Of a stretch of 39,060 nucleotides of DNA, positions 8,685 through 18,241 are shown in pieces. Under the pieces are notes generated by a model that saw only the letters and a list, made by a program, of their open reading frames with translations, was not told the origin of the DNA and ran no database searches. The first letter of the stretch is position 1; each line of letters begins with the position of its first letter. This DNA is from Prolixibacteraceae bacterium UBA6162 (GTDB lineage: Bacteria; Bacteroidota; Bacteroidia; Bacteroidales; Prolixibacteraceae): contig DIUI01000118.1 in NCBI GenBank assembly GCA_002428215.1, forward strand, positions 1-39,060, read 5' to 3'. A program made the translations under genes and the position numbers.

Positions 8685-11645
8685 ATGGTTGCAGGCAACG
8701 CACAACGATTAAGTAAACTGGCCAGGGAGTTGAATGTAGGCATTCAGACCATTGTCGAATTTCTGCACAAAAAAGGATTCGATATTGATCCCAATCCCAA
8801 CACCAAAATTTCGGAGGAGATCTGCAAACTCCTGGAAAAGGAGTACAAGAGCGACATCAATCTGAAACGGGAATCGGAACTGATTACAATGCGTCAGCAG
8901 AGGGTTCGCAAAGAGGCTATTTCGATTGACGATGTAGCCAAAACGGAAGATTCCGAAGAGTTGTACGACGATAACCAAATTGACCTCTCCGACCTGAAAA
9001 AGACGGCGGCTGCCGCAACCTCCACTCCGGCAAAAGAGCCGGAAGCAAAACCGGAAGCAAAACCAGAAGTAAAATCGGAAGTAACCCAGCGCGAACCGCT
9101 GCTAAAAGGGCCCAAGATTGTTGCAAAAATTGATTTGCCGGATACAACCCCAAAAGTAAAACAGGAAGCAAAACCTGTGATAGAAGAGAAGGTCGAAGAG
9201 GTTGTTGTTCCTGTGATTCCAGAACCTGTTAAAGAGACGGCTGCCCCGGTTGCCGAAGTTCCCAAAGAGGAGCTAATGGCCAGCGAAATGCCTAAAATGG
9301 ATGAGCCCAAGGTATTGGGTAAAATTGATCTCGATCAGTTAAACACAAAAACACGACCTGCAAAGAAGAGTCGCGAAGAGCGTGAGACTGAGCGCCAGCA
9401 GCGAAATCAGAAAGATACTGCACCCGCGGCTGCAGAACCGGTTGCGTCTGAACCTGCAGTGCCCGAAACGAAGGTCGAGAAACCTGCAGATGCACCTGCC
9501 GAAACCGAAGTTATAATGGCAAGAGCTGAACGGCTTACGGGACCCACCATTGTTGGTAGGATTGCCCTGCCGGCTGAACGCGAAAAGAAGACCGAAGAGT
9601 CGGAAGCCGATCGACAGGCTAAGAAAAAACGACGCAAACGCATCGAGAAAGATAAAGTACCCACAGTTGCCAAGACTGCCGAAGAACGTAAGAAAGCCGA
9701 AGCTGCCAAACCCGCAACCAAGAAAAAACTGCTTAAGAAGGAAGTTAACGAGGAGGATGTACAAAAGCAGATAAAAGATACACTTGCGAGACTTACCAGC
9801 AAAGGCAAGTCGAAAGGCTCAAAATACCGTCGCGAAAAACGCGCAATTCTAAACGAGAAGGCAGCAGCTGAAGCCGAAATGATCGATCAGCAGCGCAACA
9901 TTCTTAAGATAACCGAATTTGTATCGGTGAACGAACTGGCCAATATGATGAATGTGCCGGTAACCCAGATCATCTCAACCTGTATGAGTCTCGGCCTCTT
10001 CGTGTCAATCAATCAGCGACTCGATGCCGAAACCATGTCGGTGGTAGCCGATGAATTTGGATTCAAGGTTGAGTTTGTAAGTGTCGATATTCAGGAAGCC
10101 ATTGAAGAGGAACACGACGACGATGAAGTACTTGTGCCCCGCCCTCCTATTGTTACGGTGATGGGTCACGTTGACCATGGAAAGACCTCGCTGCTCGACC
10201 ATATCCGCAATACCAATGTAATTGCCGGAGAAGCTGGTGGGATTACTCAGCACATTGGGGCTTATAACGTAAAACTACCCGATGGTCGCCGAATTACCTT
10301 CCTCGACACACCGGGACACGAAGCGTTTACCGCGATGAGGGCCCGTGGTGCTCAGGTGACGGATATTGCCATCATTATTGTGGCAGCCGACGATGATGTG
10401 ATGCCACAAACTGTTGAGGCCATCAACCATGCTTCGGCAGCCGGTGTCCCCATTATTTTTGCCATCAATAAAATTGATAAGCCCGCGGCCAACCCCGAGA
10501 AAATCAAGGAAGCCCTTGCCAATATGAACTACCTCGTCGAGGAATGGGGAGGTAAATACCAAAGTCAGGATATTTCTGCGAAAAACGGCATCAACATTAC
10601 CGAACTTTTGGAGAAAGTGTTGCTAGAAGCCGAAATGCTTGACCTAAAAGCCAATCCCGACAAACGTGCGGTAGGTACCATCATTGAATCGTCGCTCGAT
10701 CGCGGACGGGGTTATGTTGCTACCGTTCTGGTTCAAAACGGAACACTCAAAGCCGGCGATATAGTACTCTCGGGCCAACACTACGGTCACGTTAAGGCAA
10801 TGTTTAACGAGCGTAACGTCAAAACAGATAAAGCGGGGCCATCAGCTCCGGCCATAATTCTTGGACTCGATGGAGCACCCCAGGCGGGCGACAAGTTCCA
10901 TGTTATGGAGAGTGAGCGCGAAGCGCGACAGATTTCCAACAAGCGCGAACAGCTCGCACGCGAGCAGGGTTTGCGTACCCAGAAACATATTACCCTTGAT
11001 GAGATTGGCCGTCGTATTGCTATTGGCAATTTCCAGGAGCTTAACCTGATTGTTAAAGGTGACGTAGACGGATCGATCGAAGCACTTTCCGACGCCCTGA
11101 TTAAACTCTCTACCGAAGAGATTCAGGTGAATGTTATCCACAAAGCTGTTGGACAGATTTCCGAATCAGATATTATGCTGGCTTCGGCGTCAGAAGCGAT
11201 TGTTGTTGGCTTCCAGGTTAGACCATCGGTAAATGCCCGAAAACTGGCCGAGAAGGAGCAGATCGACATTCGCCTCTACTCCATTATTTACGATGCCATT
11301 AACGAGATCAGAGCAGCAATGCAGGGAATGCTTGCGCCCGATATCAAAGAGGAGATTGTGGGAACTGCCGAAGTACTCGAAAGTTTCAAAATTACCAAAG
11401 TTGGTACAATTGCGGGTTGTATTATTCGCGATGGAAAAATTACCCGTAACAACAAGGTAAGGGTTATCCGCGATGGAATCGTTATCTACACCGGAACGCT
11501 CGGTTCACTCAAGCGTTTCAAGGAAGATGTCAAGGAGGTGAAAAACGGTTACGAATGTGGATTGAACATCGACAATTTCAACGATATCAGGGTAGGCGAC
11601 TTCGTTGAAGCGTTTATTCAGGTTGAGGTAGCAAAAGTGCTCTGA
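8685..11645 (+). CDS. infB: Translation initiation factor IF-2
   Basis: IF-2 is the GTPase that brings initiator fMet-tRNA to the 30S subunit and promotes subunit joining. The 986-residue protein starts with an IF2_N-like module ([20 protein letters not shown]). A long charged, Ala/Pro/Glu/Lys-rich linker covers about residues 95-395, followed by a second IF2_N module ([20 protein letters not shown]). The GTPase core has P-loop GHVDHGKT at residues 494-501, the DTPGHEAF switch and NKID. Domains II to IV follow ([22 protein letters not shown] and VGFQVRPS). The linker contains three copies of a short motif of the form P-[KT]-[IV]-[LV]-[AG]-[KR]-I-[DA]-L, at 9108-9137, 9303-9332 and 9540-9569. 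Confidence 0.97.
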   Translation: MVAGNAQRLSKLARELNVGIQTIVEFLHKKGFDIDPNPNTKISEEICKLLEKEYKSDINLKRESELITMRQQRVRKEAISIDDVAKTEDSEELYDDNQIDLSDLKKTAAAATSTPAKEPEAKPEAKPEVKSEVTQREPLLKGPKIVAKIDLPDTTPKVKQEAKPVIEEKVEEVVVPVIPEPVKETAAPVAEVPKEELMASEMPKMDEPKVLGKIDLDQLNTKTRPAKKSREERETERQQRNQKDTAPAAAEPVASEPAVPETKVEKPADAPAETEVIMARAERLTGPTIVGRIALPAEREKKTEESEADRQAKKKRRKRIEKDKVPTVAKTAEERKKAEAAKPATKKKLLKKEVNEEDVQKQIKDTLARLTSKGKSKGSKYRREKRAILNEKAAAEAEMIDQQRNILKITEFVSVNELANMMNVPVTQIISTCMSLGLFVSINQRLDAETMSVVADEFGFKVEFVSVDIQEAIEEEHDDDEVLVPRPPIVTVMGHVDHGKTSLLDHIRNTNVIAGEAGGITQHIGAYNVKLPDGRRITFLDTPGHEAFTAMRARGAQVTDIAIIIVAADDDVMPQTVEAINHASAAGVPIIFAINKIDKPAANPEKIKEALANMNYLVEEWGGKYQSQDISAKNGINITELLEKVLLEAEMLDLKANPDKRAVGTIIESSLDRGRGYVATVLVQNGTLKAGDIVLSGQHYGHVKAMFNERNVKTDKAGPSAPAIILGLDGAPQAGDKFHVMESEREARQISNKREQLAREQGLRTQKHITLDEIGRRIAIGNFQELNLIVKGDVDGSIEALSDALIKLSTEEIQVNVIHKAVGQISESDIMLASASEAIVVGFQVRPSVNARKLAEKEQIDIRLYSIIYDAINEIRAAMQGMLAPDIKEEIVGTAEVLESFKITKVGTIAGCIIRDGKITRNNKVRVIRDGIVIYTGTLGSLKRFKEDVKEVKNGYECGLNIDNFNDIRVGDFVEAFIQVEVAKVL

Positions 11646-11663
11646 TAAAAACGGGAGAGTGCG

Positions 11664-11694
11664 TTGTAATCGCGTGCTGCTTTTTATATTTTTG
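11664..11694 (+). promoter_or_regulatory. Promoter for tatA
   Basis: TTG at 11664-11666 and TATTTTTG at 11687-11694, 20 bases apart, fit the Bacteroidota promoter model. Transcription should start about 14 bases before the tatA ATG, so tatA (and perhaps the following ABC gene) is read independently of infB. Confidence 0.65.
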
Positions 11695-11713
11695 CATCAA
11701 ATAATTTCAAGGT

Positions 11714-11977
11714 ATGCCTATACTCTTTGTAAGTGGTGGAGAACTGGTGCTGGTGATGATGCTGGCGCTTCTTTTCTTTGGATCAAAAGCAATCCCCGAT
11801 ATTGCCAAGACCCTCGGTAAAGGTTTGCGGGAGTTTAAGAAAGCTACCAACGAAATTAAGCGCGAGATTGATGAGAGCACAGTCGATGTAAAAAAAGATT
11901 TAAACGAAATCTCCTCCAACCTGAACAAGGAGGGTGAGGAGATTAAAAACAACATCGACAGCAACTACGGTGATTAA
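11714..11977 (+). CDS. tatA: Twin-arginine translocase subunit TatA
   Basis: A small (87-residue) TatA/Hcf106 family protein, forming the pore-like component that moves folded proteins across the inner membrane. The N-terminal membrane helix covers about residues 8-21 (ELVLVMMLALLFFG). The conserved FG hinge and the amphipathic helix KAIPDIAKTLGKGLREFKKA follow, then a charged soluble tail. The start is an ATG 14 bases downstream of the predicted transcription start. tatC is not in the window. The same window encodes a protein with a classic Tat signal (the oxidoreductase at 23276-24760), a possible client. Confidence 0.93.
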   Translation: MPILFVSGGELVLVMMLALLFFGSKAIPDIAKTLGKGLREFKKATNEIKREIDESTVDVKKDLNEISSNLNKEGEEIKNNIDSNYGD

Positions 11978-12041
11978 ACTGCATTAAGCGCGCAGCAAGG
12001 TTGCTGCAGGACCACCACTTACCAGTAGAAATTATTGAATT

Positions 12042-12704
12042 ATGGTGAGAGCCGAAAACATCCGAAAATCTTATGGACCATTGCAGGTGCTTAAGGGAAT
12101 CAATCTTGAAGTCCCCCGCGGAAAACTATACACCATTGTAGGGGCGAGTGGCGCCGGTAAAACCACCCTGCTTCAAATCCTAGGAACACTAAGCCGACCC
12201 GACTCAGGTGAGGTTTACATCAACGACCGCAACATTTCTACTTTGTCTGATAAGGAGTTGGCCCATTTCAGAAACCAGGAACTCGGGTTTGTGTTTCAAT
12301 TTCACCATCTCCTTCCTGAATTTACAGCACTCGAGAATGTCTGTATTCCCGCCTACATTGCAAAAACACCCCAACGGGAGGCAGAAAAGAGGGCCAAGGA
12401 ACTTCTCGACTATTTGCACATATCCGACCGATTAAACCACAAGCCATCGGAACTCTCGGGAGGCGAGAAACAGCGCGTTGCAGTTGCCAGAGCTATGGTT
12501 AACCATCCCCTGGTAATTATGGCCGATGAGCCCTCGGGGAACCTCGATTCACAAAACCGCGAGGAGCTTCATGCGCTGCTGCTTAACCTTCGAAACGACT
12601 TCAACCAAACCCTTATCATCGTTACCCACGACGACAGCTTTGCCCAGCGCTCTGATAAGATTATTCATATCAGAGATGGAGTTATTGAAGATTCAGTGGA
12701 ATAA
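12042..12704 (+). CDS. lolD: ABC transporter ATP-binding protein, LolD/MacB type
   Basis: A 220-residue cytoplasmic ATPase subunit. It has Walker [10 protein letters not shown] near residues 34-42, Q-loop [18 protein letters not shown] near 83-100, signature [16 protein letters not shown] near 138-153, Walker [14 protein letters not shown], and the H-loop VTHDD. The [14 protein letters not shown] stretch and overall length match LolD, the ATPase of the LolCDE machine that releases lipoproteins from the inner membrane, but MacB and FtsE-type subunits look similar. The membrane partner is not in the window, so specificity is inferred. It follows tatA by 64 bases. Confidence 0.85.
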   Translation: MVRAENIRKSYGPLQVLKGINLEVPRGKLYTIVGASGAGKTTLLQILGTLSRPDSGEVYINDRNISTLSDKELAHFRNQELGFVFQFHHLLPEFTALENVCIPAYIAKTPQREAEKRAKELLDYLHISDRLNHKPSELSGGEKQRVAVARAMVNHPLVIMADEPSGNLDSQNREELHALLLNLRNDFNQTLIIVTHDDSFAQRSDKIIHIRDGVIEDSVE

Positions 12705-13076
12705 AACACTTTTCACCAACAAGGCCTTCCTTTGAGCTAACCCGCATATAGAGAGAGGGTTGGGTGCAAGACTTCTTTGGTTGATTGTATTTTTATAATT
12801 GAGAGGCTTGCTAAAATTCAGATAAGATCCTGCAGAAGTCACAAGGAAAAAGGAAGAAGCGATGCATTGCATTGAGCTTGTCGAAGGGGGCAAAAGGTAT
12901 TGAATTATTCATTTGTTTAGAGAAAATTACAAATCTCAATAAATTCTGTTGGACCGCACTTGTCGATCAATAACCAATCCTCCCTGGATGAATTAAGTCT
13001 CTATAAATTTAATTCTTACTGGTGTATTGCATTAATCCTAACTATCAGTTTTATTTGCAAGTATATATCCTTATGC
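12705..13076 (+). other. Intergenic region before the PUL, no gene seen
   Basis: About 370 bases without a convincing gene. A short inverted repeat (AACCC at 12739-12743 and GGGTT at 12757-12761) lies after the ABC gene and has no T-tract. The stretch TTGAGCTTGTCGAAG near 12877-12891 resembles a motif often found in dispersed intergenic repeats, but there is only one copy here. An open frame from a TTG at 12960 reads into the sigma gene; its 39 extra residues look like a membrane segment, not sigma-factor sequence. No full TAnnTTTG promoter was found. Confidence 0.5.
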
Positions 13077-13652
13077 ATGACCGGAATTATAGAATCAAAC
13101 ATTTTTTTACAAATCAGAATGGGTGACGAAAAAGCTTTCAACAAGCTTTTCGACGATTACTATGCCGGACTTTGCCTTTTTGCCTCGAAATATCTAAGGG
13201 ATATGGATCAGTCCAGATCACTGGTGCAGCAGGTTTACATTGACATTTGGGTTAAAAGGCAAAAAATAGAACCCATAAGCTCTGTTAAATCTTATCTCTA
13301 CAGTTCCGTAAGAAATCGATGCATTGACAACCTGCGAAAGACCAAATCTTCTGCGGAACTTACAGACCGGGCTGTCCAATTAATGCAAACACCATTTCAC
13401 GATATCTTGGAAGAGGCAGAACTTAACGAACAAATTAACAGGTCCATACAGGGTTTGCCGGAGAAATGCCGTGAAATTTTCATCCTCTGTAGGTTTGAGG
13501 GAATGAAATATTCAGAGATCGCCGCTCATCTCAATATTTCGATAAAAACAGTCGAAATGCAAATTTCGATTGCCTTAAAAAAGATAAGGTCCAACCTTAC
13601 TGATGCTCAAATGCTTAGCTTACTGTTTTTCATTTATTCCAAAAATAATTAA
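13077..13652 (+). CDS. ECF RNA polymerase sigma factor of a PUL
   Basis: A 191-residue sigma-70 family factor of the Bacteroidetes ECF type. Region 2 is seen in AFNKLFDDYYAGLCLFASKY and the following helix (VQQVYIDIWVKR, VKSYLYSSVRNRCIDNLRK). Region 4 is seen near residues 125-175 (LPEKCREIFILCRFEGMKYS, then EIAAHLNISIKTVEMQISIA with the helix-turn-helix). The ATG at 13077 is preferred to an upstream in-frame TTG (12960) because homologues begin just before the IFLQIRMGDEKAF segment. It directly precedes a FecR anti-sigma gene and a SusC with an STN domain, so it should activate this PUL when the transporter binds its ligand. Confidence 0.93.
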   Translation: MTGIIESNIFLQIRMGDEKAFNKLFDDYYAGLCLFASKYLRDMDQSRSLVQQVYIDIWVKRQKIEPISSVKSYLYSSVRNRCIDNLRKTKSSAELTDRAVQLMQTPFHDILEEAELNEQINRSIQGLPEKCREIFILCRFEGMKYSEIAAHLNISIKTVEMQISIALKKIRSNLTDAQMLSLLFFIYSKNN

Positions 13653-13711
13653 GCTGTATTACAGGGTAAGACAGCAAATTTTCGTCACACCATGGAGAAA
13701 AGCAGACTGCT

Positions 13712-14722
13712 GTGAACCCTACTGAGCCTGATATTGAAATATTAATTGGACGATTGCTTTCTGGCAATATTACATCAGAACAACAAGCTCAAGTTGAAGC
13801 TTGGATTTCGGCATCAAAATCGAACCAAATCGGCTACCTTAAATATGTGGAAGCGTGGGATAAAAGTGTCTATATTTCCAAAACGCAAGTAGAGATTGAT
13901 AAATCAAATCTTAATATCGCCTATTCACGATTTCTATCAAAACAGTGGATCCGTGCAAAAAGGCAAATCAAAATCCTTAAATATGCGGCAGCAATCGCGA
14001 TTCCATTTGGATTATTTTTTATTTGGAGTCAGATATACAAAAAGGATACAGAATCGCTGGTTTTAATCCAGCAGATAATGGCTCCCGAGGGTAATAGGTC
14101 GCAAGCAATACTTCCGGATGGAACCAGGGTTTGGCTAAATTCTGGTGCCAACATAAGTTACGATGCAGCCCAATATAATACCAACTCTAGAGAAGTTATA
14201 CTTAATGGAGAGGCGTATTTTGAGGTAAGCACCAATTTGGATATACAATTTAAAGTTCTGACCGAATTTGCCGAAATTTTGGTAGTAGGCACCTCATTTA
14301 ATATTAAGTCAAACAAAGAATCGCAGACTTTTGAAATAATCCTTGCGGAGGGAGCGGTAAAATTGCATCTCAAAGGTGAAGAAACAGACAATTTGGAGCT
14401 GAGGCCGAACCAGCAGTTGATATATTATGCCACGACAGGCATAATAGAGATGAATGAAGTCGATGCCGAATTATACGCAGCATGGAGGACAGGCGAATGG
14501 GTGTTCAGAGACGCAACACTAAATGAGCTGATTGAAGCCCTCGAAGAGATTCATAAAATCCAGTTTTATATCTATCCTGAAAACCTCAGGAACATAAGAT
14601 TTCGAGGTATGATCAGCTTTGACAATAACCTGATCGATGTGCTTGAGAAAATTGAAAAAACCTCAGGAATTGAATATTCAATTCAAAACCAAAAAGTAAG
14701 TTTAACAAAACGTAATCCTTGA
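13712..14722 (+). CDS. FecR-family anti-sigma factor
   Basis: An inner-membrane anti-sigma protein of 336 residues. The cytoplasmic N-terminal part (residues 1 to about 85, LIGRLLSGNITSEQQAQVEA) would hold the sigma factor. A single membrane helix lies at about 89-109. A periplasmic FecR domain starts at IMAPEGNRSQAILPDGTRVW, and a C-terminal DUF4974-like domain (about 265-333, including FRDATLNELIEALEEI) should contact the STN domain of SusC. The start is a GTG at 13712, because the only nearby ATG (13692) is out of frame and meets a stop at once, while in-frame sequence is closed by a stop at 13667. The gene lies 59 bases after the sigma gene. Confidence 0.93.
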   Translation: MNPTEPDIEILIGRLLSGNITSEQQAQVEAWISASKSNQIGYLKYVEAWDKSVYISKTQVEIDKSNLNIAYSRFLSKQWIRAKRQIKILKYAAAIAIPFGLFFIWSQIYKKDTESLVLIQQIMAPEGNRSQAILPDGTRVWLNSGANISYDAAQYNTNSREVILNGEAYFEVSTNLDIQFKVLTEFAEILVVGTSFNIKSNKESQTFEIILAEGAVKLHLKGEETDNLELRPNQQLIYYATTGIIEMNEVDAELYAAWRTGEWVFRDATLNELIEALEEIHKIQFYIYPENLRNIRFRGMISFDNNLIDVLEKIEKTSGIEYSIQNQKVSLTKRNP

Positions 14723-14851
14723 AAAATGGAGAATCCCATTCGTATGCCCGATTCATCCAAATTTTATGGAAGGCACCAAAGAATATTAGAATCTGAACGA
14801 TAGTAACCCTATCATTAATATCTAACTATAACAAAATTTAAACTAATTCGC

Positions 14852-17800
14852 ATGAGTATGAAAGTTTTATCACTAAGTTGGCGGAATAAACCATCAGGTT
14901 TAAAATCAATATTATTGATTATGCGACTCAGTGTGTTGTTTGTTCTTATAAGCCTATTTTCTTCGGCAGCGTCTGTCTATTCCCAGGCAGTAAAACTGAC
15001 ACTTAAATTCGAAAATGTACCGATGCACGAAGTATTTGATGCCATCGAAAAACAGTCGGAATTCTATTTTTTCTACAACCGGGATTTAATAAATGATACC
15101 CGGAAAGTTTCTATTGATTTGGAAAACAGATTAATTGTTGATGTTTTGGAAGAGCTGTTCAAAGGAGAAAATTTCTCTTTTGAAATTAATGACCGGAACA
15201 TACTGATAAAAATTCCAGACACAAGTATACCCCAACAGCAGGTTTCAAACCCACAGGGAACAATTTCAGGAAGGGTTACCGATGTTGGAGGTCTTGCACT
15301 TCCCGGGGTTGCAGTGGTAGTCAAAGGGACCAGCAGAGGAACGATAACCAACTCTAATGGAGAATATACGCTCGCTAATCTTGACCAAAACACACGTCTG
15401 GTTTTTTCATTTGTTGGAATGTTGGTTCAGGAACACACCATCGATGGAAGAGTAGTAATCAACATTACCATGGCTGAAGACGTTATCGGCCTCGAAGAGG
15501 TAGTAGCCATTGGTTATGGTACCATTAGAAAAGCTGATATGACAGGGGCAATATCGGTGCTTAAAAGTGAAGATATTGCCAATAGGGCAACAGCCAATGC
15601 AGCACAATCGCTTCAGGGACTGGTTGCCGGAGTCAGTGTAACTAAGAGCGGGGCTCCGGGAAGTAACCCGGTAATTCGCATTCGCGGATTAGGATCGGTA
15701 CGCTCCGACACAGAACCTTTATATGTGGTCGACGGAGTACTAACCAATGATATTAGTTTTCTGGGGAACAACGATATTGAAACCATTACTGTATTGAAGG
15801 ATGCCTCAGCATCGGCCATTTATGGAGTAAGGGCAGCAAATGGAGTAATTATTATCACCACAAAACGTGGAGACAAAGATCGTATGCGTGTGAACTATTC
15901 TGGGTACTCCGGTTTTCAGCTGCCTGTTGACATTATGGAAATGGCCAACGCACAGGAATATATTCAGCTCTTGAACGAGAAGGGAACAATCGCAGCTGCT
16001 AAAACAGGCGGCTCTTTTACCCCGTACAATCCCTCAAAATATAATTACTCTACCGACTGGTTCGATGAAGTACTCAGAGACAAGGCCTTAATTAACAGCC
16101 ATGATGTGGGATTTTCGGGTGGAAACGAAAAAACACTATTTGCTACCGGAGCAAGCTATTTTGAGCAGGAGGGCTTGATCCTGAATGATCTATACAGGAG
16201 AATCAATCTAAGAGCATCGGTCGACAGCAAGGTTAAGGACTATCTAAAAATTGGCTTCAGCCTGAATTTATCGAACCGAAACTCCGATAATTCTCCAAAC
16301 GTGGCTCAAGCTGCCTTTATAGCACCACCAGCCGTTAGAGTTAAAGATGAAGCCTCTGGTAACTTAATGGCTATGACTGAGTTCGGAGATTACGCTAACC
16401 CAATGGTGGCTTTGACCTATCACGACGATATCACCCATGAAAACAGGCTGGTAGGAAGCACCTATGCGGAATTGTTTCTTCTTAAAGATCTTACCTTCAA
16501 ATCTTCTTATGGCGTAGACGGCCGCTATGTGAGAAACCGCCTTTACCTCCCTCACTACACATTGGTGGGTGGAAGTCCCTCGGACGTAACTGAACGATTA
16601 ACCCGACGTTTCTCATACGATATGAACTGGTATTGGGATAACACCCTCACCTACACCTCTGAGTTGGGGGAAGGTAATAACCTCACCGCCATGGCAGGTG
16701 TATCGGCACAGGAGCAGAGTGGATTGTGGCTGAGCGCCACCCGATTGGGAGTACCATATTACGGAAGGGACAATACTCTTTATCTCAATTTGGGTTCCCC
16801 AGAAAATCAAGCCAACAACGATGGGGGCTCAAGGGTGGCATCACTCTCCTACTTCGGCAGGGTAAATTATGCCCATCAGGAGAAATATCTGCTCACGGCC
16901 ACTGTAAGAAGAGATGGTTCGTCGATCTTCCCTGCAAATAACCGATACGATATATTTCCTGCGGTTGGTTTAGGATGGGTATTGACCAAAGAAGGATTTA
17001 TGGAGAACCAGTCGATGTTTAATTTCCTGAAGTTGAGAGCCAGTTGGGGTGAAATGGGAAATAACAAAATTCCGGAGTTAACTGCTGTTAGCACCGTGGA
17101 TTATGGAGCATGGAACTCCACCGAATTTGGAGGGACCATTCAACAGGGAGCTTCTGCTACATATATAGGTCCTGAAAACCTTTTGTGGGAAATAACCCGT
17201 GAATTGGATATAGCCGTTGAAGGTTATATGTTTGATTCAAGACTATCGTTCGAAGTCGATTTTTACGATAAAAAAACCTTAGGGGCAATCTTTCCGGTTA
17301 CTGTGAATAGCGCTCTGGGTGCATCAAACTTTTCGTATCTCGACAACAACGCAGATATTCTTAACCGCGGGGTTGAACTGAGTCTGGGGTGGCGTAATAC
17401 TGTTGGAGAATTTAGCTACCGTTTAAACGGAAACCTTGCTCTAAACCACAATGAAGTTCTGGCACTCAAACCGGGAACCATTGGGATATATGGCGGATAC
17501 ATGAATATAAATGCATCCACTTATACTGTAGTCGGACAGCCTATTGGCGAGTTTTACGGACGAAATGTACTTGGCATCTTCCAAAATGACAATGAGATCA
17601 GAAATTATAAGAATACAGCAGGTGAGCCCATTCAACCCAATGCAAAACCCGGCGATTTCAAATACGAGGATGTCAATGGAGATGGCATTATAAATGATAA
17701 GGACAGAACATTCCTTGGCACATCACTTCCTACTTATACGTTCGCCTTCAACTATTTCATGAAGTACAAAGGCATCGACTTTGGTATCGATTTCTATGGG

Positions 17801-18223
17801 CAGGGAGGTAATCACATTTACAATGCAAAACGATTTAGACAAATAGGAAATGAAAATTACGACCGAGATTTCTTCCTGAACCGCTGGCAGGGAGAAGGCA
17901 CCTCTTATACCTATCCATCGGCCGATATGGCTAGCCAGGACAATAAGGTAGTTAACTCATGGAATATTGAAAAGGGTGACTTTGTAAGAATTAAAAATCT
18001 GCAAGTGGGCTATACTCTACCCGAGACTTTGACCTCTATAATTGGCGTTGATGGTGTTCGCTTTTTTGCCAATGCAGAAAATCCAAAAACCTTTTTCAAA
18101 TACAAAGGTTTTACACCGGAAATTGCAAAAACAGGTCCTGAATCAGCCACGAGTCAAGGTGTCGATAGCTACGTCTACCCCATGTCGGCTACCTATAATT
18201 TTGGAGTGAACATTAGTTTTTAA
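14852..18223 (+). CDS. SusC/RagA TonB-dependent outer-membrane transporter with STN domain
   Basis: A 1123-residue outer-membrane transporter for oligosaccharides, powered by TonB. A signal peptide ends near residue 45 (SSAASVYSQA). An STN domain (about 47-121, LKFENVPMHEVFDAIEKQSE) can signal to FecR. A carboxypeptidase-regulatory-like domain starts near 136 (GTISGRVTDVGGLALPGVAV), then comes the TonB-box-like segment VIGLEEVVAIGYG (211-223) and the plug (LQGLVAGVSVTKSGAPGSNP, GLGSVRSDTEPLYVVDGVL, LKDASASAIYGVRAANGVII). The rest is beta-barrel, ending in a terminal Phe (YNFGVNISF). It is paired with the SusD gene 18 bases downstream. The STN domain and the upstream sigma/FecR pair point to ligand-induced transcription. 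Confidence 0.97.
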   Translation: MSMKVLSLSWRNKPSGLKSILLIMRLSVLFVLISLFSSAASVYSQAVKLTLKFENVPMHEVFDAIEKQSEFYFFYNRDLINDTRKVSIDLENRLIVDVLEELFKGENFSFEINDRNILIKIPDTSIPQQQVSNPQGTISGRVTDVGGLALPGVAVVVKGTSRGTITNSNGEYTLANLDQNTRLVFSFVGMLVQEHTIDGRVVINITMAEDVIGLEEVVAIGYGTIRKADMTGAISVLKSEDIANRATANAAQSLQGLVAGVSVTKSGAPGSNPVIRIRGLGSVRSDTEPLYVVDGVLTNDISFLGNNDIETITVLKDASASAIYGVRAANGVIIITTKRGDKDRMRVNYSGYSGFQLPVDIMEMANAQEYIQLLNEKGTIAAAKTGGSFTPYNPSKYNYSTDWFDEVLRDKALINSHDVGFSGGNEKTLFATGASYFEQEGLILNDLYRRINLRASVDSKVKDYLKIGFSLNLSNRNSDNSPNVAQAAFIAPPAVRVKDEASGNLMAMTEFGDYANPMVALTYHDDITHENRLVGSTYAELFLLKDLTFKSSYGVDGRYVRNRLYLPHYTLVGGSPSDVTERLTRRFSYDMNWYWDNTLTYTSELGEGNNLTAMAGVSAQEQSGLWLSATRLGVPYYGRDNTLYLNLGSPENQANNDGGSRVASLSYFGRVNYAHQEKYLLTATVRRDGSSIFPANNRYDIFPAVGLGWVLTKEGFMENQSMFNFLKLRASWGEMGNNKIPELTAVSTVDYGAWNSTEFGGTIQQGASATYIGPENLLWEITRELDIAVEGYMFDSRLSFEVDFYDKKTLGAIFPVTVNSALGASNFSYLDNNADILNRGVELSLGWRNTVGEFSYRLNGNLALNHNEVLALKPGTIGIYGGYMNINASTYTVVGQPIGEFYGRNVLGIFQNDNEIRNYKNTAGEPIQPNAKPGDFKYEDVNGDGIINDKDRTFLGTSLPTYTFAFNYFMKYKGIDFGIDFYGQGGNHIYNAKRFRQIGNENYDRDFFLNRWQGEGTSYTYPSADMASQDNKVVNSWNIEKGDFVRIKNLQVGYTLPETLTSIIGVDGVRFFANAENPKTFFKYKGFTPEIAKTGPESATSQGVDSYVYPMSATYNFGVNISF

Positions 18224-18241
18224 TCCCTAATCCGATCGATC

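Noticed and set aside
8894..9808. Several minus-strand open frames opposite the infB linker
   Set aside because: They mirror the biased, low-complexity linker codons of infB and are rich in Ser, Ala and Phe without domain features.
12960..13076. N-terminal extension of the sigma factor from a TTG
   Set aside because: The added 39 residues look like a membrane segment unlike any sigma factor, and the conserved region starts just after the ATG at 13077.
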